The position numbers were made by a program, and so were the translations under genes. Source: Rhodobacterales bacterium (GTDB lineage: Bacteria; Pseudomonadota; Alphaproteobacteria; Rhizobiales; Stappiaceae). Taken from it: a stretch of 64,000 nt of DNA. Below are positions 36,603-46,074 of this stretch, one piece after another. The stretch lies in NCBI GenBank assembly GCA_008107755.1, contig VIRH01000148.1, forward strand, positions 1 through 64,000, read 5' to 3'. The notes under the pieces were generated by a model. That model saw only the letters and a program-made list of their open reading frames with translations, was not told the DNA's origin and did no database searches. Positions within the stretch are counted from its first letter, which is position 1; each line of letters starts with the position of its first letter.

Positions 36603-37992
36603 GTTCTTCAGAAGGTTTGCCGCCACATCGCTGACCGCCCGCGTCGCACTCGGGATTTCGCTGCTTCTGATCATCGGGGGAACCTTCGTTTCCCTCGCCG
36701 CCTTCGCCTACGGTCGGGAGGCCGCGCGCAGTGCTTATGACCGTCTGCTTCTGGGGGCGGCGAACAATATCGCCGCGGCCATCGAGATCCGTGACGGCGT
36801 GCCCGAAATCGAGTTGCCGGTGTCGGCTTTCGAGCTCATGGCCTTCGCGCCGGACGACCGCATCGGATATCGCCTGATCGGCCCCGACAGTAGCACGCTG
36901 ACCGGGTATGACGAGATCGCCCTGCCGCGCGGGCGCAGGGAGCTGGAGGACGGATTTTTCGACAGCAGCTTCTTCGGCGAGCCGGCACGTTTTGCGGTCG
37001 TCTCGCGGCGCTTTGCCGAGCGAACGCTCAACGGCACGATCCGGGTCGTCGTCGGTCAGACGCTGCTTGCCCGGGACGCGATGGCCTATGACATCACCAC
37101 CAAGGCGCTTTATGTGCTTGCGGCGTCCGGCCTGGCGATGGTGCTTCTGGCTGCTGTCGTGGTCCGTTCCGTCCTGAAACCTCTGGAGAAGATTGCCGGT
37201 GGTCTTTCGGCCAGAGACCCGCACGACCTGACGCCCATCGACACCTCCGTGCCGAAGGAGACGGCGGTGATGATCAGCGCGCTCAACGGCTTCATGGCCA
37301 GGCTCGACCGGCAGATGAAATCCATGCGGCACCTGATATCCGATACGGCGCATCAGCTTCGCACCCCTGTCGCAGCCCTGCGGGCGCAGGCGGACCTCTT
37401 TGCCGGGGAAGCTGATCCGGCGCGGCGGGACAAGATCGTGGAGCGGATCGAGACACGCTCGGCAAGCCTCGGCCGTCTTCTGGACCAGATGCTGAGCCAG
37501 GCGCTTGTCATCCACCGGGGCGAAAGTGCGCGGCGTGCGCGTGTCGATTTGCGCGACGTCGCCCTTGATGTGTTCGAGGATGGCGATCACGAGGTCCTCA
37601 GCCCCGAGACTGACGTTTTTCTTGAGCTTGGCGAAGAGCCGGCGATCGTGCTGGCGGACGAGCCGTCCTTGAAAGAAGCGCTGAAGAACCTCCTTGGCAA
37701 TGCGCTCAAATACGGTCGCTCGCCGGTCCGGATCGGTGCCGGCCTTCGCGGCGGGCAGGCCGAGATCTGGGTGAAGGATGCCGGCGAGGGGCCAGAACCG
37801 GGAACGATTGCGGAGATCGGCGGACGGTTCAATCGCGGTCAGTTCGCCCGCCAGAGCAGCGCCGGGCTCGGCCTTGCGATTGCCCATTCCGTGGCGGATT
37901 CCTTCGGCGGCAAGCTTGGTCTCGAAAAGCTGCCGGAAGGCGGGTTTCGGGCGGTTTTGATCTTTGAGGCGGTAACGGAGGGCGTGTCCTGA
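36595..37992 (+). CDS. tctE: Sensor histidine kinase (TctE-like)
   Basis: A 465-aa inner-membrane kinase. Two membrane spans (ISLLLIIGGTFVSLAAF and YVLAASGLAMVLLAAVVV) bracket a ~135-residue periplasmic sensor region, followed by a HAMP-like linker, the dimerisation His in SDTAHQLRTPVAAL, the N box NLLGNALKYG, and the G boxes DAGEGPEP and GLGLAIAHSV. It overlaps tctD and the next gene, a periplasmic binding protein, by a few bases, so all three are translated together. Confidence 0.92.
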   Translation: MPEFFRRFAATSLTARVALGISLLLIIGGTFVSLAAFAYGREAARSAYDRLLLGAANNIAAAIEIRDGVPEIELPVSAFELMAFAPDDRIGYRLIGPDSSTLTGYDEIALPRGRRELEDGFFDSSFFGEPARFAVVSRRFAERTLNGTIRVVVGQTLLARDAMAYDITTKALYVLAASGLAMVLLAAVVVRSVLKPLEKIAGGLSARDPHDLTPIDTSVPKETAVMISALNGFMARLDRQMKSMRHLISDTAHQLRTPVAALRAQADLFAGEADPARRDKIVERIETRSASLGRLLDQMLSQALVIHRGESARRARVDLRDVALDVFEDGDHEVLSPETDVFLELGEEPAIVLADEPSLKEALKNLLGNALKYGRSPVRIGAGLRGGQAEIWVKDAGEGPEPGTIAEIGGRFNRGQFARQSSAGLGLAIAHSVADSFGGKLGLEKLPEGGFRAVLIFEAVTEGVS

Positions 37993-39059
37993 TGAGGCGG
38001 CTTTTCTGCCGGCTGCTGCTTGCGGTCTCGATCTTCGGCGTGTGGCCGGCGGCGGCTCAGGCGCAGGAGATGATTGCCTATTACGGTCCGGAAGATGCAC
38101 CAGAGGTTCTGGTTCTGCGCACGACGACGGATATCTCCATCTTCGGGCCCGTCGTCGAGACCTTTCTGGCGCAGCGGCCGGACGTGGGGGTCAGGTTCGA
38201 GCAATGGGGGTCGAACGACCTCTATCATCTGTCGCGTCAGGATTGCCGGGCCGGTGCGCCGGGTGCGGACATCGTGATCAGTTCCGGGGTTCATCAGATG
38301 GTGAAACTGGTCAACGAAGCCTGCGCCTCTCCCTATCGGTCCCGTTTGACCGAGCGGCTTCCCGCAGCGCTGCGCTGGCGTGACGAATTGTGGGGCATTA
38401 GCCGCGAACCCGCAGTGATCGTCTACAACCGGCAGCTCGTGCCCGAGCAAGACATTCCGAAGACGCGCTTCGATCTGCTGGATCTTCTGCGGCCGCAGGA
38501 CTCGCCCTATGCGGGGCGGGTCGCGACCTATGACATCGAGGAGTCGGGGCTTGGCTATCTGTTCGCCTTTGCCGACAGTCAGGAGGCGTCGACCTTCGGC
38601 GCCTTGCAGGAATCCTTCGGGCGGACCCAGGCGATCTCGACCTGTTGCTCCGTCGATATCATCCGGGGGGTGGCGGAGGGCCGTTATCGGATCGCCTATA
38701 ACGTTCTCGGCTCCTATGCCCATGGGTACCAGCAACAGGATGACCGTATCGGCATCGTGCTGCCCTCGGACTATACCCTCGTGCTCGCCCGGGCCCTGAT
38801 GATCACGAAGGATGCGCGGCACGAAACGACGGCCAAAGCCTTTCTCGATTTTCTGCTGTCTTCCGAAGGCACGCTCGCGCTCCGCAAAGCGCTTCTCATC
38901 AGCCCGTTGCTGGAGGACGAGGAAGGGTCGGAAGGCGAGAGCCTCAGCTCGACGGCACTGCGGCCGATCGGGTTGACCCCCTCCCTGATGGTGGCTCTCG
39001 ACGCATCGACACGGGAAACTTTCCTGAAGCGCTGGCGCGCGACGTTTCCCGGACCCTGA
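37992..39059 (+). CDS. Periplasmic substrate-binding protein coupled to TctDE
   Basis: A 355-aa exported protein with signal peptide (LLAVSIFGVWPAAAQA) and a two-lobed binding-protein fold of the extracellular solute-binding type (COG1840-like): LRTTTDISIFGPVVETFL, GADIVISSGVHQMVKL, then SREPAVIVYNRQLV. It overlaps the tctE stop by 1 bp. No permease or ATPase gene follows, so it may not serve transport; it may present a ligand to the kinase TctE. The ligand is unknown. Confidence 0.78.
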   Translation: MRRLFCRLLLAVSIFGVWPAAAQAQEMIAYYGPEDAPEVLVLRTTTDISIFGPVVETFLAQRPDVGVRFEQWGSNDLYHLSRQDCRAGAPGADIVISSGVHQMVKLVNEACASPYRSRLTERLPAALRWRDELWGISREPAVIVYNRQLVPEQDIPKTRFDLLDLLRPQDSPYAGRVATYDIEESGLGYLFAFADSQEASTFGALQESFGRTQAISTCCSVDIIRGVAEGRYRIAYNVLGSYAHGYQQQDDRIGIVLPSDYTLVLARALMITKDARHETTAKAFLDFLLSSEGTLALRKALLISPLLEDEEGSEGESLSSTALRPIGLTPSLMVALDASTRETFLKRWRATFPGP

Positions 39060-39079
39060 TGGACAGCCGGAAATCTAAT

Positions 39080-39096
39080 ATGAGTTTTTGACTCAT
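39080..39096. promoter_or_regulatory. Iron-responsive operator (RirA-type box) upstream of hmuT
   Basis: ATGAGT-TTTTG-ACTCAT is a 6-bp-arm inverted repeat that contains TGA-N9-TCA (39081-39095), the iron-responsive operator pattern reported for RirA in Rhizobiales. It is 93 bp before hmuT and no T-run follows it, so it is not a terminator. RirA would repress haem uptake when iron is sufficient. Confidence 0.6.
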
Positions 39097-39188
39097 GTAT
39101 TGCGACTGTCTGAAAACTTGATTATAAGCTTCAGGAATTCTCTTGGCGGGTGTGTATACCCCGCACCTTTCCCCCCTGGAGCATCGTC

Positions 39189-40088
39189 ATGACATTCCTG
39201 AAAAATGCGCAACTCCCCGGAGTTCTCGTGGCAACCGCATTGGCCTTGGGCGCATTGGCCCTGCCCTCGCAGGGCGCTCGGGCAGATGACGCCGGCGGGG
39301 AGGCGGCGCAGCGGATCGTGGCCGTCGGCGGCTCAGTGACGGAGATCGTCTACGCGCTTGGCGAGGAAGACAGGCTGATCGCCCGCGATTCCACCAGCAC
39401 CTTTCCGGAAGAAGCCGGGCAGCTTCCCGATGTCGGCTACATGCGTGCCCTGTCTCCCGAAGGCGTGATGTCGGTCAATCCGGATCTCATTTTGATGCTG
39501 GAAGGAAGCGGGCCGGAAGAAACGGTCGAACTCCTGCACAAGTCCGGCGTCGGCGTTGCCGACATTCCCGACGACCACACGGCAGCGGGCATTCTGGAAA
39601 AGGTACGCAAGGTCGGAGATGCACTGGGAGTGCCGGAGAAGGCCGAAGCGTTGACCGAGCAGCTGAAAGAAGAGCTTGCGGCAGCACATGCGGCCGCCGA
39701 GGGCAAGACGGAAGGAACGCGGGTTCTTTTCATCCTGTCGACGCGGGGCGGGCGCATTCTTGCGGCCGGCTCCGATACGGCCGCAGACGGCATCCTTCAG
39801 CTCGCTGGCGCGGAGAACGCGGTCGCGGGCTTTTCCGGATACAAGCCTCTTTCCGACGAGGCAATCCTGAGTGCGGCGCCCGATGTGGTGCTGATGATGG
39901 AGCGTGGCGGCAACCACGGTGCTGAGGATGCTAATGAGCTCTTTGCCCACCCCGCCCTTGGGCAGACGCCCGCGGGTTTGAACCGGCAGCTCATCCGGAT
40001 GCCGGGTGGCTACCTGCTTGGCTTCGGTCCGCGGACGGCTGGTGCCATCAGGGATCTGGCGGACCGGCTGGCAGAAGCTCGGGGATAG
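39189..40088 (+). CDS. hmuT: Haem ABC transporter periplasmic binding protein
   Basis: A 299-aa exported cluster-A-1 type binding protein with signal peptide (VATALALGALALPSQGARA), VAVGGSVTEIVYALGEEDRL, the DVGYMRALSPEGVMSVNPDLIL segment and a C-terminal MPGGYLLGFGPRTAGA. A Tyr in the conserved GYMR region is the expected haem ligand. The start at 39189 is chosen because the signal peptide begins there. First gene of hmuTUV, with an iron box upstream. No TonB-dependent receptor or haem oxygenase is present in the window. Confidence 0.9.
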   Translation: MTFLKNAQLPGVLVATALALGALALPSQGARADDAGGEAAQRIVAVGGSVTEIVYALGEEDRLIARDSTSTFPEEAGQLPDVGYMRALSPEGVMSVNPDLILMLEGSGPEETVELLHKSGVGVADIPDDHTAAGILEKVRKVGDALGVPEKAEALTEQLKEELAAAHAAAEGKTEGTRVLFILSTRGGRILAAGSDTAADGILQLAGAENAVAGFSGYKPLSDEAILSAAPDVVLMMERGGNHGAEDANELFAHPALGQTPAGLNRQLIRMPGGYLLGFGPRTAGAIRDLADRLAEARG

Positions 40089-40095
40089 ACCGACG

Positions 40096-41226
40096 ATGGA
40101 CACGGCGACCTCCCGCCGGCAGGAACCATCCGTCCGCATTCCCAAAGTGCTCCGTGCGCCGGATGGCAATCGCGAAACACTGGCCCGGTCGGTGATCTGC
40201 CTTCTGACACTGGTTACCCTTCTTGCCGCGCTGGCGTCGCTCGCGATCGGACCGATTGCCATTCCCGTCCTGAAGCTTCTGCCGCAGATGGCAACGCAGC
40301 TCGTGTCGCCGGGTGACGCGCTGCCCCAGGACGTTTCCATGCGTGACTGGATCGTCGTCAAGGACATCCGCCTGCCACGGGTGATCCTCGGGTTACTGGT
40401 GGGGGCGGCGCTGGCGGTCTCAGGCGCGGTCATGCAAGGGCTCTTCCGCAATCCGCTTGCCGATCCAGGCATCATCGGCGTTTCCGCGGGCGCCGGGCTT
40501 GGGGCCTCGATGTTCATCGTTCTGGGCGGTGGCGTGCTTGCCCCTGTCGCCTCTCTTCTCGGCATCTATGCGGTGCCTCTGGCTGCATTCGGTGGCGGGC
40601 TTGTCACCACCCTGCTTCTCTATCGGATCGGAACGCGCGGCGGGGTAACCTCCGTTGCGACGCTTCTTCTTGCGGGGATTGCGCTTGGCGCGCTCAGCGG
40701 GGCGGTGACCGGGGTTCTTGTCTATGTCGCGGACGATCAGCAATTGCGGGATCTGCAGTTCTGGGGGCTGGGCTCGCTTGCCGGGTCCAACTGGGAGAAG
40801 GTCGCCTCGGCGGCTCCCATCATAGGGACCATGCTGGTGCTGGTGCCGTTTCTGGCGCGGGGTCTGAACGGCCTCACTCTCGGCGAGGCGGCCGCCGGCC
40901 ATATCGGCATTCGGGTGCAGCGGCTGAAAAGCATCAGCATCCTGCTGGTTGCGGCGGCCACCGGCGCTGCTGTCGCGGTCAGCGGTGGGATCGGCTTTGT
41001 CGGGATCGTGGTTCCCCATCTGCTCAGGCTGACGATAGGGCCCGACCATCGCTATCTTCTGCCTGCCGCTGCTCTTCTGGGTGGCGTCATGCTGATCGCG
41101 GCGGACACGCTCAGTCGCACCATCGTCGCCCCGGCTGAAATGCCGATCGGCATCGTGACGGCCTTCGCCGGGGCGCCCTTCTTCCTCTGGATCCTGCTGC
41201 GCAAGCGCGGACTGACGGGGTTATAG
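40096..41226 (+). CDS. hmuU: Haem ABC transporter permease
   Basis: A 376-aa FecCD-family inner-membrane permease with about ten hydrophobic segments. Typical motifs are RLPRVILGLLVGAALAVSGA, NPLADPGIIGVSAGAGLG and GIGFVGIVVPHLLRL. It follows hmuT by 7 bp and precedes hmuV by 5 bp. Confidence 0.93.
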   Translation: MDTATSRRQEPSVRIPKVLRAPDGNRETLARSVICLLTLVTLLAALASLAIGPIAIPVLKLLPQMATQLVSPGDALPQDVSMRDWIVVKDIRLPRVILGLLVGAALAVSGAVMQGLFRNPLADPGIIGVSAGAGLGASMFIVLGGGVLAPVASLLGIYAVPLAAFGGGLVTTLLLYRIGTRGGVTSVATLLLAGIALGALSGAVTGVLVYVADDQQLRDLQFWGLGSLAGSNWEKVASAAPIIGTMLVLVPFLARGLNGLTLGEAAAGHIGIRVQRLKSISILLVAAATGAAVAVSGGIGFVGIVVPHLLRLTIGPDHRYLLPAAALLGGVMLIAADTLSRTIVAPAEMPIGIVTAFAGAPFFLWILLRKRGLTGL

Positions 41227-41231
41227 GGGGC

Positions 41232-42074
41232 ATGGTCATGATTGATCCTTTCAGGCAGCCATCACAGGGCAGGGACACTGCGCTCGCCGTCGAAAACGTT
41301 ACGGTCAGTATTGGACGTGTTGCTATCGTGAGGGACGTTTCGTTTCATGCGCACGCCGGACAGGTCCTTGCGATCATTGGTCCGAGCGGCTCCGGCAAGA
41401 CCACGCTCATGAAGGCAATCTCCGGCGATATCGCTCATGACGGCCGGATCTTCCTCAATGGTGCCGATCTCCGGGGCCTCGGGCCGGAACCGCTGGCAGA
41501 CATGCGCGGCGTGCTGCCGCAAAGCAGCCAGATCGCCTTTCCCCTCACGGTTGCCGAAGTGATCGGGCTCGGGGTTCCAGGGCATGTCGCGACACGAAAC
41601 GCCCGCGCCGCGCGGATCTCTGATGCGCTGGAAAAGGTCGGTCTCGGGGGCTTCGAAGGCCGGTCCTGGCCGGATCTTTCAGGCGGCGAGCAGCAGCGCG
41701 TGCAGCTCGCCCGCGTTCTGTGCCAGGTCTGGGAGCCGGTGCCGGAGGGGGCGTCGCCGCGCTGGCTGTTTCTGGACGAGCCTGTCTCCAGTCTCGATAT
41801 CAAGCATCAGTACCAGATCATGGCGCTGGCTGCCGATTATGCGGCGCGCGGCGGGGGCGTCGTGGCCGTGATGCACGATCTCAACCTCACGGCGGCATTT
41901 GCCGACACGGTCCTGGTCATGAAGCAGGGACGCAGGCTCGCATTTGGAGCGGGCGAAGAGATCTTCCGGCCGGAGCTGCTGTCACGGGCCTATGACTTTC
42001 CGCTTCGGCTTGTGCCCGGGGCGGCAGGGGACAGACCCGTCATCGTTCCGTCGGCGGGGGCGAGCTTCAGCTGA
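41232..42074 (+). CDS. hmuV: Haem ABC transporter ATP-binding protein
   Basis: A 280-aa cytoplasmic ABC ATPase: Walker A GPSGSGKT, signature LSGGEQQRV, Walker B WLFLDEP, and the switch His in VAVMHDLN. HmuV family members are near this length. Its 3' end overlaps the convergent thioredoxin gene by 8 bp, leaving no room for separate terminators. Confidence 0.92.
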   Translation: MVMIDPFRQPSQGRDTALAVENVTVSIGRVAIVRDVSFHAHAGQVLAIIGPSGSGKTTLMKAISGDIAHDGRIFLNGADLRGLGPEPLADMRGVLPQSSQIAFPLTVAEVIGLGVPGHVATRNARAARISDALEKVGLGGFEGRSWPDLSGGEQQRVQLARVLCQVWEPVPEGASPRWLFLDEPVSSLDIKHQYQIMALAADYAARGGGVVAVMHDLNLTAAFADTVLVMKQGRRLAFGAGEEIFRPELLSRAYDFPLRLVPGAAGDRPVIVPSAGASFS

Positions 42075-42597
42075 GATCGCGCAGCTTAGCGATCATCTCG
42101 GGACTGTCCCAGACGCGCTCGCCGATCGCGGCAAGGATGACTTCGCCGGAAGGACTGAGAACGTAGGTGACGGGCAGGCCGCGAAGGTACCATGTGCCGG
42201 GCATGGCCTTGTCGCTGTCGAGCAGCACCGTCAGGCCCTGATGGTCGAATTCATCGATGAATGCTCCGATCCGGTCCTCGCCGTCGCCGACATTGACGGC
42301 AAGCACGGCGAATTTCTCGTTGCCAAGTTCGCGGCCGAGCCTGGCAAGCGTCGGCATTTCCTTTCGGCAGGGGGCGCACCAGGTCGCCCAGAAGGAAACC
42401 ACGACGGTCTTGCCGGCATAGTCCGAAACGTCGTGCATGTTTCCCGCCAGGTCGGGCAAACCAAGTTCAGGCTCAATCGCGAAGGCGGGTTTTGCCAGTC
42501 CGAGGGCGCGCAGGTCATCGCTGGCCGCAACGGCCGGGAAAGTGGCGGTCATGGCCAGAGCACATCCGCCAAGAAAAGCGCGCCGATCTATTTTCAT
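42067..42597 (-). CDS. TlpA-like periplasmic thiol:disulfide oxidoreductase
   Basis: A 176-aa thioredoxin-fold protein with a twin-arginine-like signal (DRRAFLGGCALAMTA) and the redox motif WCAPC in SFWATWCAPCRKEM, plus the cis-Pro in LRGLPVTYVL. Such reductases keep cytochrome c or copper-site cysteines reduced in the periplasm. It is tail-to-tail with hmuV, so it is not in the hmu operon. The partner is unknown. Confidence 0.88.
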   Translation of the reverse strand: MKIDRRAFLGGCALAMTATFPAVAASDDLRALGLAKPAFAIEPELGLPDLAGNMHDVSDYAGKTVVVSFWATWCAPCRKEMPTLARLGRELGNEKFAVLAVNVGDGEDRIGAFIDEFDHQGLTVLLDSDKAMPGTWYLRGLPVTYVLSPSGEVILAAIGERVWDSPEMIAKLRDLS

Positions 42598-42761
42598 GTT
42601 GTTTGTTCTCCGGGCCGATACCCCAAGCGTGCAGATGCCCCCGGAGGATGACGGAGTGAGAAGATGTCACCCGCCGGATGCTCTTCTAATAGTGGCAGCG
42701 GCACCTTACGGAAAGGGCCGCGCATTCACATTCCCACCACAAGCTGGTGAAGACACGACGA

Positions 42762-42789
42762 GACGAACCGGGCATTGACCCGGTTCGTC
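42762..42789 (-). terminator. Hairpin downstream of the polyol operon
   Basis: GACGAACCGGG (42762-42772) and CCCGGTTCGTC (42779-42789) form a perfect 11-bp stem with a 6-nt loop, 23 bp past the mtlK stop. The following minus-strand tail has only scattered T residues, so termination may be weak. Confidence 0.55.
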
Positions 42790-42812
42790 AGGCCACTCAC
42801 AGATCGTCTGGG

Positions 42813-44285
42813 CTACGCGCCGTCGATGTAAGCTTTCAGGGTCTCCGCGACGCCTTTGTCGGAGATGCTTTCTGCGGCGGCGCGGAAGGCGGTGAGGTAG
42901 TCCGCATTGCTTGCAAGGCTGCCGAAAAGGTCGGGCATCTCGAACTTGTCCAGCGAGCCGCTGTAGACATCCTTTGCCCAGTCCCGCAGGAGGTCGGCAT
43001 TGTCATCGTCGATCCTGATGTCCTCGCCGTCTTCATCCCTTTCCAGGCAGAACCGGCACCAAAGGGCGGTTTCCAGGGCAAGGCCCGAGACCGGTTGACC
43101 CTTGTCGAGGCGGGCCTGGATCGTCGGCAGAATGAATTTCGGCTGCCGGTTGGACCCGTCCAGGCAGAGCCGGGCGATCGTGTCACCGACAGCCTCGTTG
43201 GAGAACCGTTCCATGACCGTGGTCAGGTAGTCGGCGAAGCTGACGCCCGGAATTTCCGGAACGGTCGGAATGATCTCGCTGTTCTCGAGCTTTTCCAGAT
43301 ACGCCCTGATGAGCGGATCAGCCATCGCCTCATGGGCATAGTAGTGGCCGAGAAGGGCGCCCGGATAGGCAATGGTCGCGTGACCGCCGTTCAGGATGCG
43401 CAGTTTCATCAGCTCGTAGGGCGCGACGTCGCTGACGAATTCGACACCGACCTTTTCCAGCGCGGGACGCCCAAGCGGGAAGGTGTCCTCGAGAACCCAC
43501 TGCCGGAAGGGCTCGCAGGCCACCGGCGCGGCGTCCTCGATGCCGAATGTCTCGCTGACGAGGTTGCGTTCCCGGTCTCCGGTTGCGGGCGTGATGCAGT
43601 CGACCATGCCGTTCGGAAAGGCGACATTGTCGGCAATCCAGTCGGCTGTGGCAGGATCGAGCGCGCGGGCGTAGCCGACGACGGCTTGTTTCGCGACGTG
43701 GCCGTTTTCCGGAAGGTTGTCGCAGGACATGACCGTGAAGGGGGCGATGCCCGCCTCGTTGCGCTTCGTCAGGGCTTCGACAAGGACGCCGAAAACGGTT
43801 TCGCGGGTGCCCTGGCGGGCGATGTCCGCCTTGATCTCCGGGTGATCGGCATTGAAACCGCCCGTGTTGGGATCAACGAAATAGCCGCCTTCGGTGATGG
43901 TCAGCGACACGATGCGAATATCCGGCTGGCAGAGCCGCTCGATCAGGGCCGCCGGACCGACGTCGACGAAGTCGATCATGGAGCCGCACACCCGTGCGCT
44001 CAGTCCTTCCGGGTCGAGTTCGACGACCGTCGTCAGCCAGTCCTGGTTTTCGAGCCGCTCGCGCATCGCCTTGTCATAGGGCTTCAGACCCGCGCCGACG
44101 ATCGCCCAGTCAAGACCCTCGCCGGTTTCGAAAAGACGGTTCAGATAGATCGCCTGATGCGCCCGGTGAAAGTTGCCGACACCAATGTGGACGATCCCGG
44201 GGCTCAGGGAGCCACGGTCATAACCGGGCCCCTCGACGTTTTCGGGAAGATTGTTGAGCGCGCTCTTGTTCAGTTTGACGGTCAT
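42813..44285 (-). CDS. mtlK: Mannitol/polyol 2-dehydrogenase (long-chain MDR family)
   Basis: A 490-aa NAD-dependent polyol dehydrogenase that oxidises mannitol (or arabinitol) to the ketose. The N-terminal Rossmann region has IVHIGVGNFHRAHQAIYL, and the catalytic Lys lies in the NGGHATIAYPGALLGHYYAHE helix region (the usual K-x4-N-x2-H pattern begins with KLRILNGGH). It is last in the smo operon, 3 bp after smoS. Together the two dehydrogenases would turn sorbitol and mannitol into fructose. Confidence 0.9.
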   Translation of the reverse strand: MTVKLNKSALNNLPENVEGPGYDRGSLSPGIVHIGVGNFHRAHQAIYLNRLFETGEGLDWAIVGAGLKPYDKAMRERLENQDWLTTVVELDPEGLSARVCGSMIDFVDVGPAALIERLCQPDIRIVSLTITEGGYFVDPNTGGFNADHPEIKADIARQGTRETVFGVLVEALTKRNEAGIAPFTVMSCDNLPENGHVAKQAVVGYARALDPATADWIADNVAFPNGMVDCITPATGDRERNLVSETFGIEDAAPVACEPFRQWVLEDTFPLGRPALEKVGVEFVSDVAPYELMKLRILNGGHATIAYPGALLGHYYAHEAMADPLIRAYLEKLENSEIIPTVPEIPGVSFADYLTTVMERFSNEAVGDTIARLCLDGSNRQPKFILPTIQARLDKGQPVSGLALETALWCRFCLERDEDGEDIRIDDDNADLLRDWAKDVYSGSLDKFEMPDLFGSLASNADYLTAFRAAAESISDKGVAETLKAYIDGA

Positions 44286-44288
44286 GTA

Positions 44289-45062
44289 TCAGCTCATCCA
44301 ATTGCCGCCGTCGACATTGTAGGTCTGGGCCACAATGTAGTCGGCGTCGCTTGAGGCCAGGAAAACGGCCATTCCGGTTAGATCGTCCGCGGTGCCCATC
44401 CGGCCGAAGGGAACGGATGCACCGACGGCGGCTTTTTTCTCGCCGGGTTTAAGGCCTTCGAATTTTGCGAAGAGGGCATCAACGCCGTCCCAGTGTTCGC
44501 CGTCGACTACGCCGGGGGCGATGGCGTTCACGTTGATGCCGTGTTCGATCAGGTTCAGGCCGGCGGACTGGGTCAGGCTGATGACCGCCGCCTTGGTCGC
44601 GCAATAGATGCCGACCAGAGCTTCACCGCGGCGTCCGGCCTGACTAGCCATGTTGATGATCTTGCCGCCCTTGCCGCGCTTGATCATGGATCGCGCCGCC
44701 GCCTGCATCGTGAACAGCGTTCCGGCGACGTTGATGTCGAACAGGCGCTGGTAGCTGTCGCGCGTGATGTCGACGATCGGCGCGAGATCGAACAGCGCGG
44801 CATTGTTGATCAGGATGTCGATCCCGCCCGCCTTTTCCTCGACCGCCGCGATGGCGTTGTCGATCGAGGACTGGTCGGTGACGTCGAGGCTGACAGCATA
44901 CGCACCGGAGCCGATATCGGCGGCCGCTGCCTCAGCGCCCGCCAGATTGATGTCGGCGATTGCGACCGTCGCACCTTCCGCGACATATCTTTCGGCAAAT
45001 GCCTTGCCTATTCCACGTGCCGCGCCGGTGATCAGCGCGGATTTGCCTTCCAGTCGCTTCAT
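44289..45062 (-). CDS. smoS: Sorbitol dehydrogenase, short-chain type
   Basis: A 257-aa SDR enzyme: the NAD motif TGAARGIG (residues ~12-19), NNAA (NAG-type motif), and the catalytic YxxxK in YCATKAAV with the upstream Ser in NMASQAG. The closest match from memory is SmoS (L-iditol 2-dehydrogenase) of rhodobacters and rhizobia. It overlaps smoK by 4 bp. Confidence 0.9.
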   Translation of the reverse strand: MKRLEGKSALITGAARGIGKAFAERYVAEGATVAIADINLAGAEAAAADIGSGAYAVSLDVTDQSSIDNAIAAVEEKAGGIDILINNAALFDLAPIVDITRDSYQRLFDINVAGTLFTMQAAARSMIKRGKGGKIINMASQAGRRGEALVGIYCATKAAVISLTQSAGLNLIEHGINVNAIAPGVVDGEHWDGVDALFAKFEGLKPGEKKAAVGASVPFGRMGTADDLTGMAVFLASSDADYIVAQTYNVDGGNWMS

Positions 45063-46063
45063 GCGAGTCTCAGGTCCTCTTTGTCAAAACGGTGGATCTT
45101 GCTCGGCTCCGGCGACAGGTACACCGTGTCGCCGTGGCGGATGCCGACTTCACCGGTAGAGCGAACCGTCACCGGTTCTTCCTGCCCTTCCATGTCGACA
45201 TAAAGAAAGGTGTCCGATCCAAGGTGTTCCGAGACGCCCACGGTTCCGCGCCACTTGCCTTCGCTCTGCGAGACTTCCAGATGCTCTGGCCGGATGCCGA
45301 TGGTTTGCGCGTCGTATTCGGCAGCAAAGGCGCCGCTCATGAAATTCATCTTGGGCGAGCCGATGAAGCCGGCAACGAACTTGTTGCGCGGTGTGTGGTA
45401 GAGCTCCAGCGGCGAGCCGACCTGCTCGATGACACCGGCCTGCAGCACGACGATCTTGTCGGCCATGGTCATGGCTTCCACCTGGTCGTGGGTGACGTAG
45501 ATCATCGTTGTCTCGAGCGTCTGGTGAAGCTCGGAGATCTCGAGGCGCATGTTGACGCGCAGGGCGGCATCGAGGTTTGACAGCGGTTCGTCAAACAGGA
45601 AGGCAGCCGGTTCGCGCACGATGGCACGGCCTATGGCGACGCGCTGCCGCTGTCCGCCGGAAAGCTGACCCGGGCGGCGGTCGAGATAATTTGTCAGGTT
45701 CAGGACGTTTGCCGCGGCTTCCACCTTGGCGTCCTGGGCGGCCTTGTCGAGGCCGGCCATGCGCAGCGGAAAGGCAATGTTCTTGCGAACCGACATGTGC
45801 GGGTAGAGCGCGTAGGACTGGAACACCATGGCGAGGCCGCGCTTGGCCGGCGGGACGTTGGTCGCTTCATTGCCGTCGATGACAATCTCGCCGGACGAAA
45901 CGTCCTCCAGGCCCGCAATCAGGCGCAAAAGGGTGGACTTGCCGCAGCCGGACGGACCGACGAAGACGACGAATTCACCGTCTTCGATCGTCAGGTCCAG
46001 CGGCGGGATGACCTGGACGTCACCGAAGCTCTTGGTAATCTGGTTGAGAGTAATCTGACCCAT
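45059..46063 (-). CDS. smoK: Polyol ABC transporter ATP-binding protein
   Basis: A 334-aa ATPase of the MalK/UgpC family: Walker A GPSGCGKS, signature LSGGQRQRV, Walker B AFLFDEP, and a C-terminal TOBE/OB domain ([11 protein letters not shown]). It energises sorbitol/mannitol import. It follows smoG by 11 bp. Confidence 0.92.
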   Translation of the reverse strand: MGQITLNQITKSFGDVQVIPPLDLTIEDGEFVVFVGPSGCGKSTLLRLIAGLEDVSSGEIVIDGNEATNVPPAKRGLAMVFQSYALYPHMSVRKNIAFPLRMAGLDKAAQDAKVEAAANVLNLTNYLDRRPGQLSGGQRQRVAIGRAIVREPAAFLFDEPLSNLDAALRVNMRLEISELHQTLETTMIYVTHDQVEAMTMADKIVVLQAGVIEQVGSPLELYHTPRNKFVAGFIGSPKMNFMSGAFAAEYDAQTIGIRPEHLEVSQSEGKWRGTVGVSEHLGSDTFLYVDMEGQEEPVTVRSTGEVGIRHGDTVYLSPEPSKIHRFDKEDLRLA

Positions 46064-46074
46064 GATCAGGGCTC

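Noticed and set aside
39080-39096. Inverted repeat as terminator of the tctDE-binding protein operon
   Set aside because: No T-run follows on either strand, and the TGA-N9-TCA spacing fits an iron operator better.
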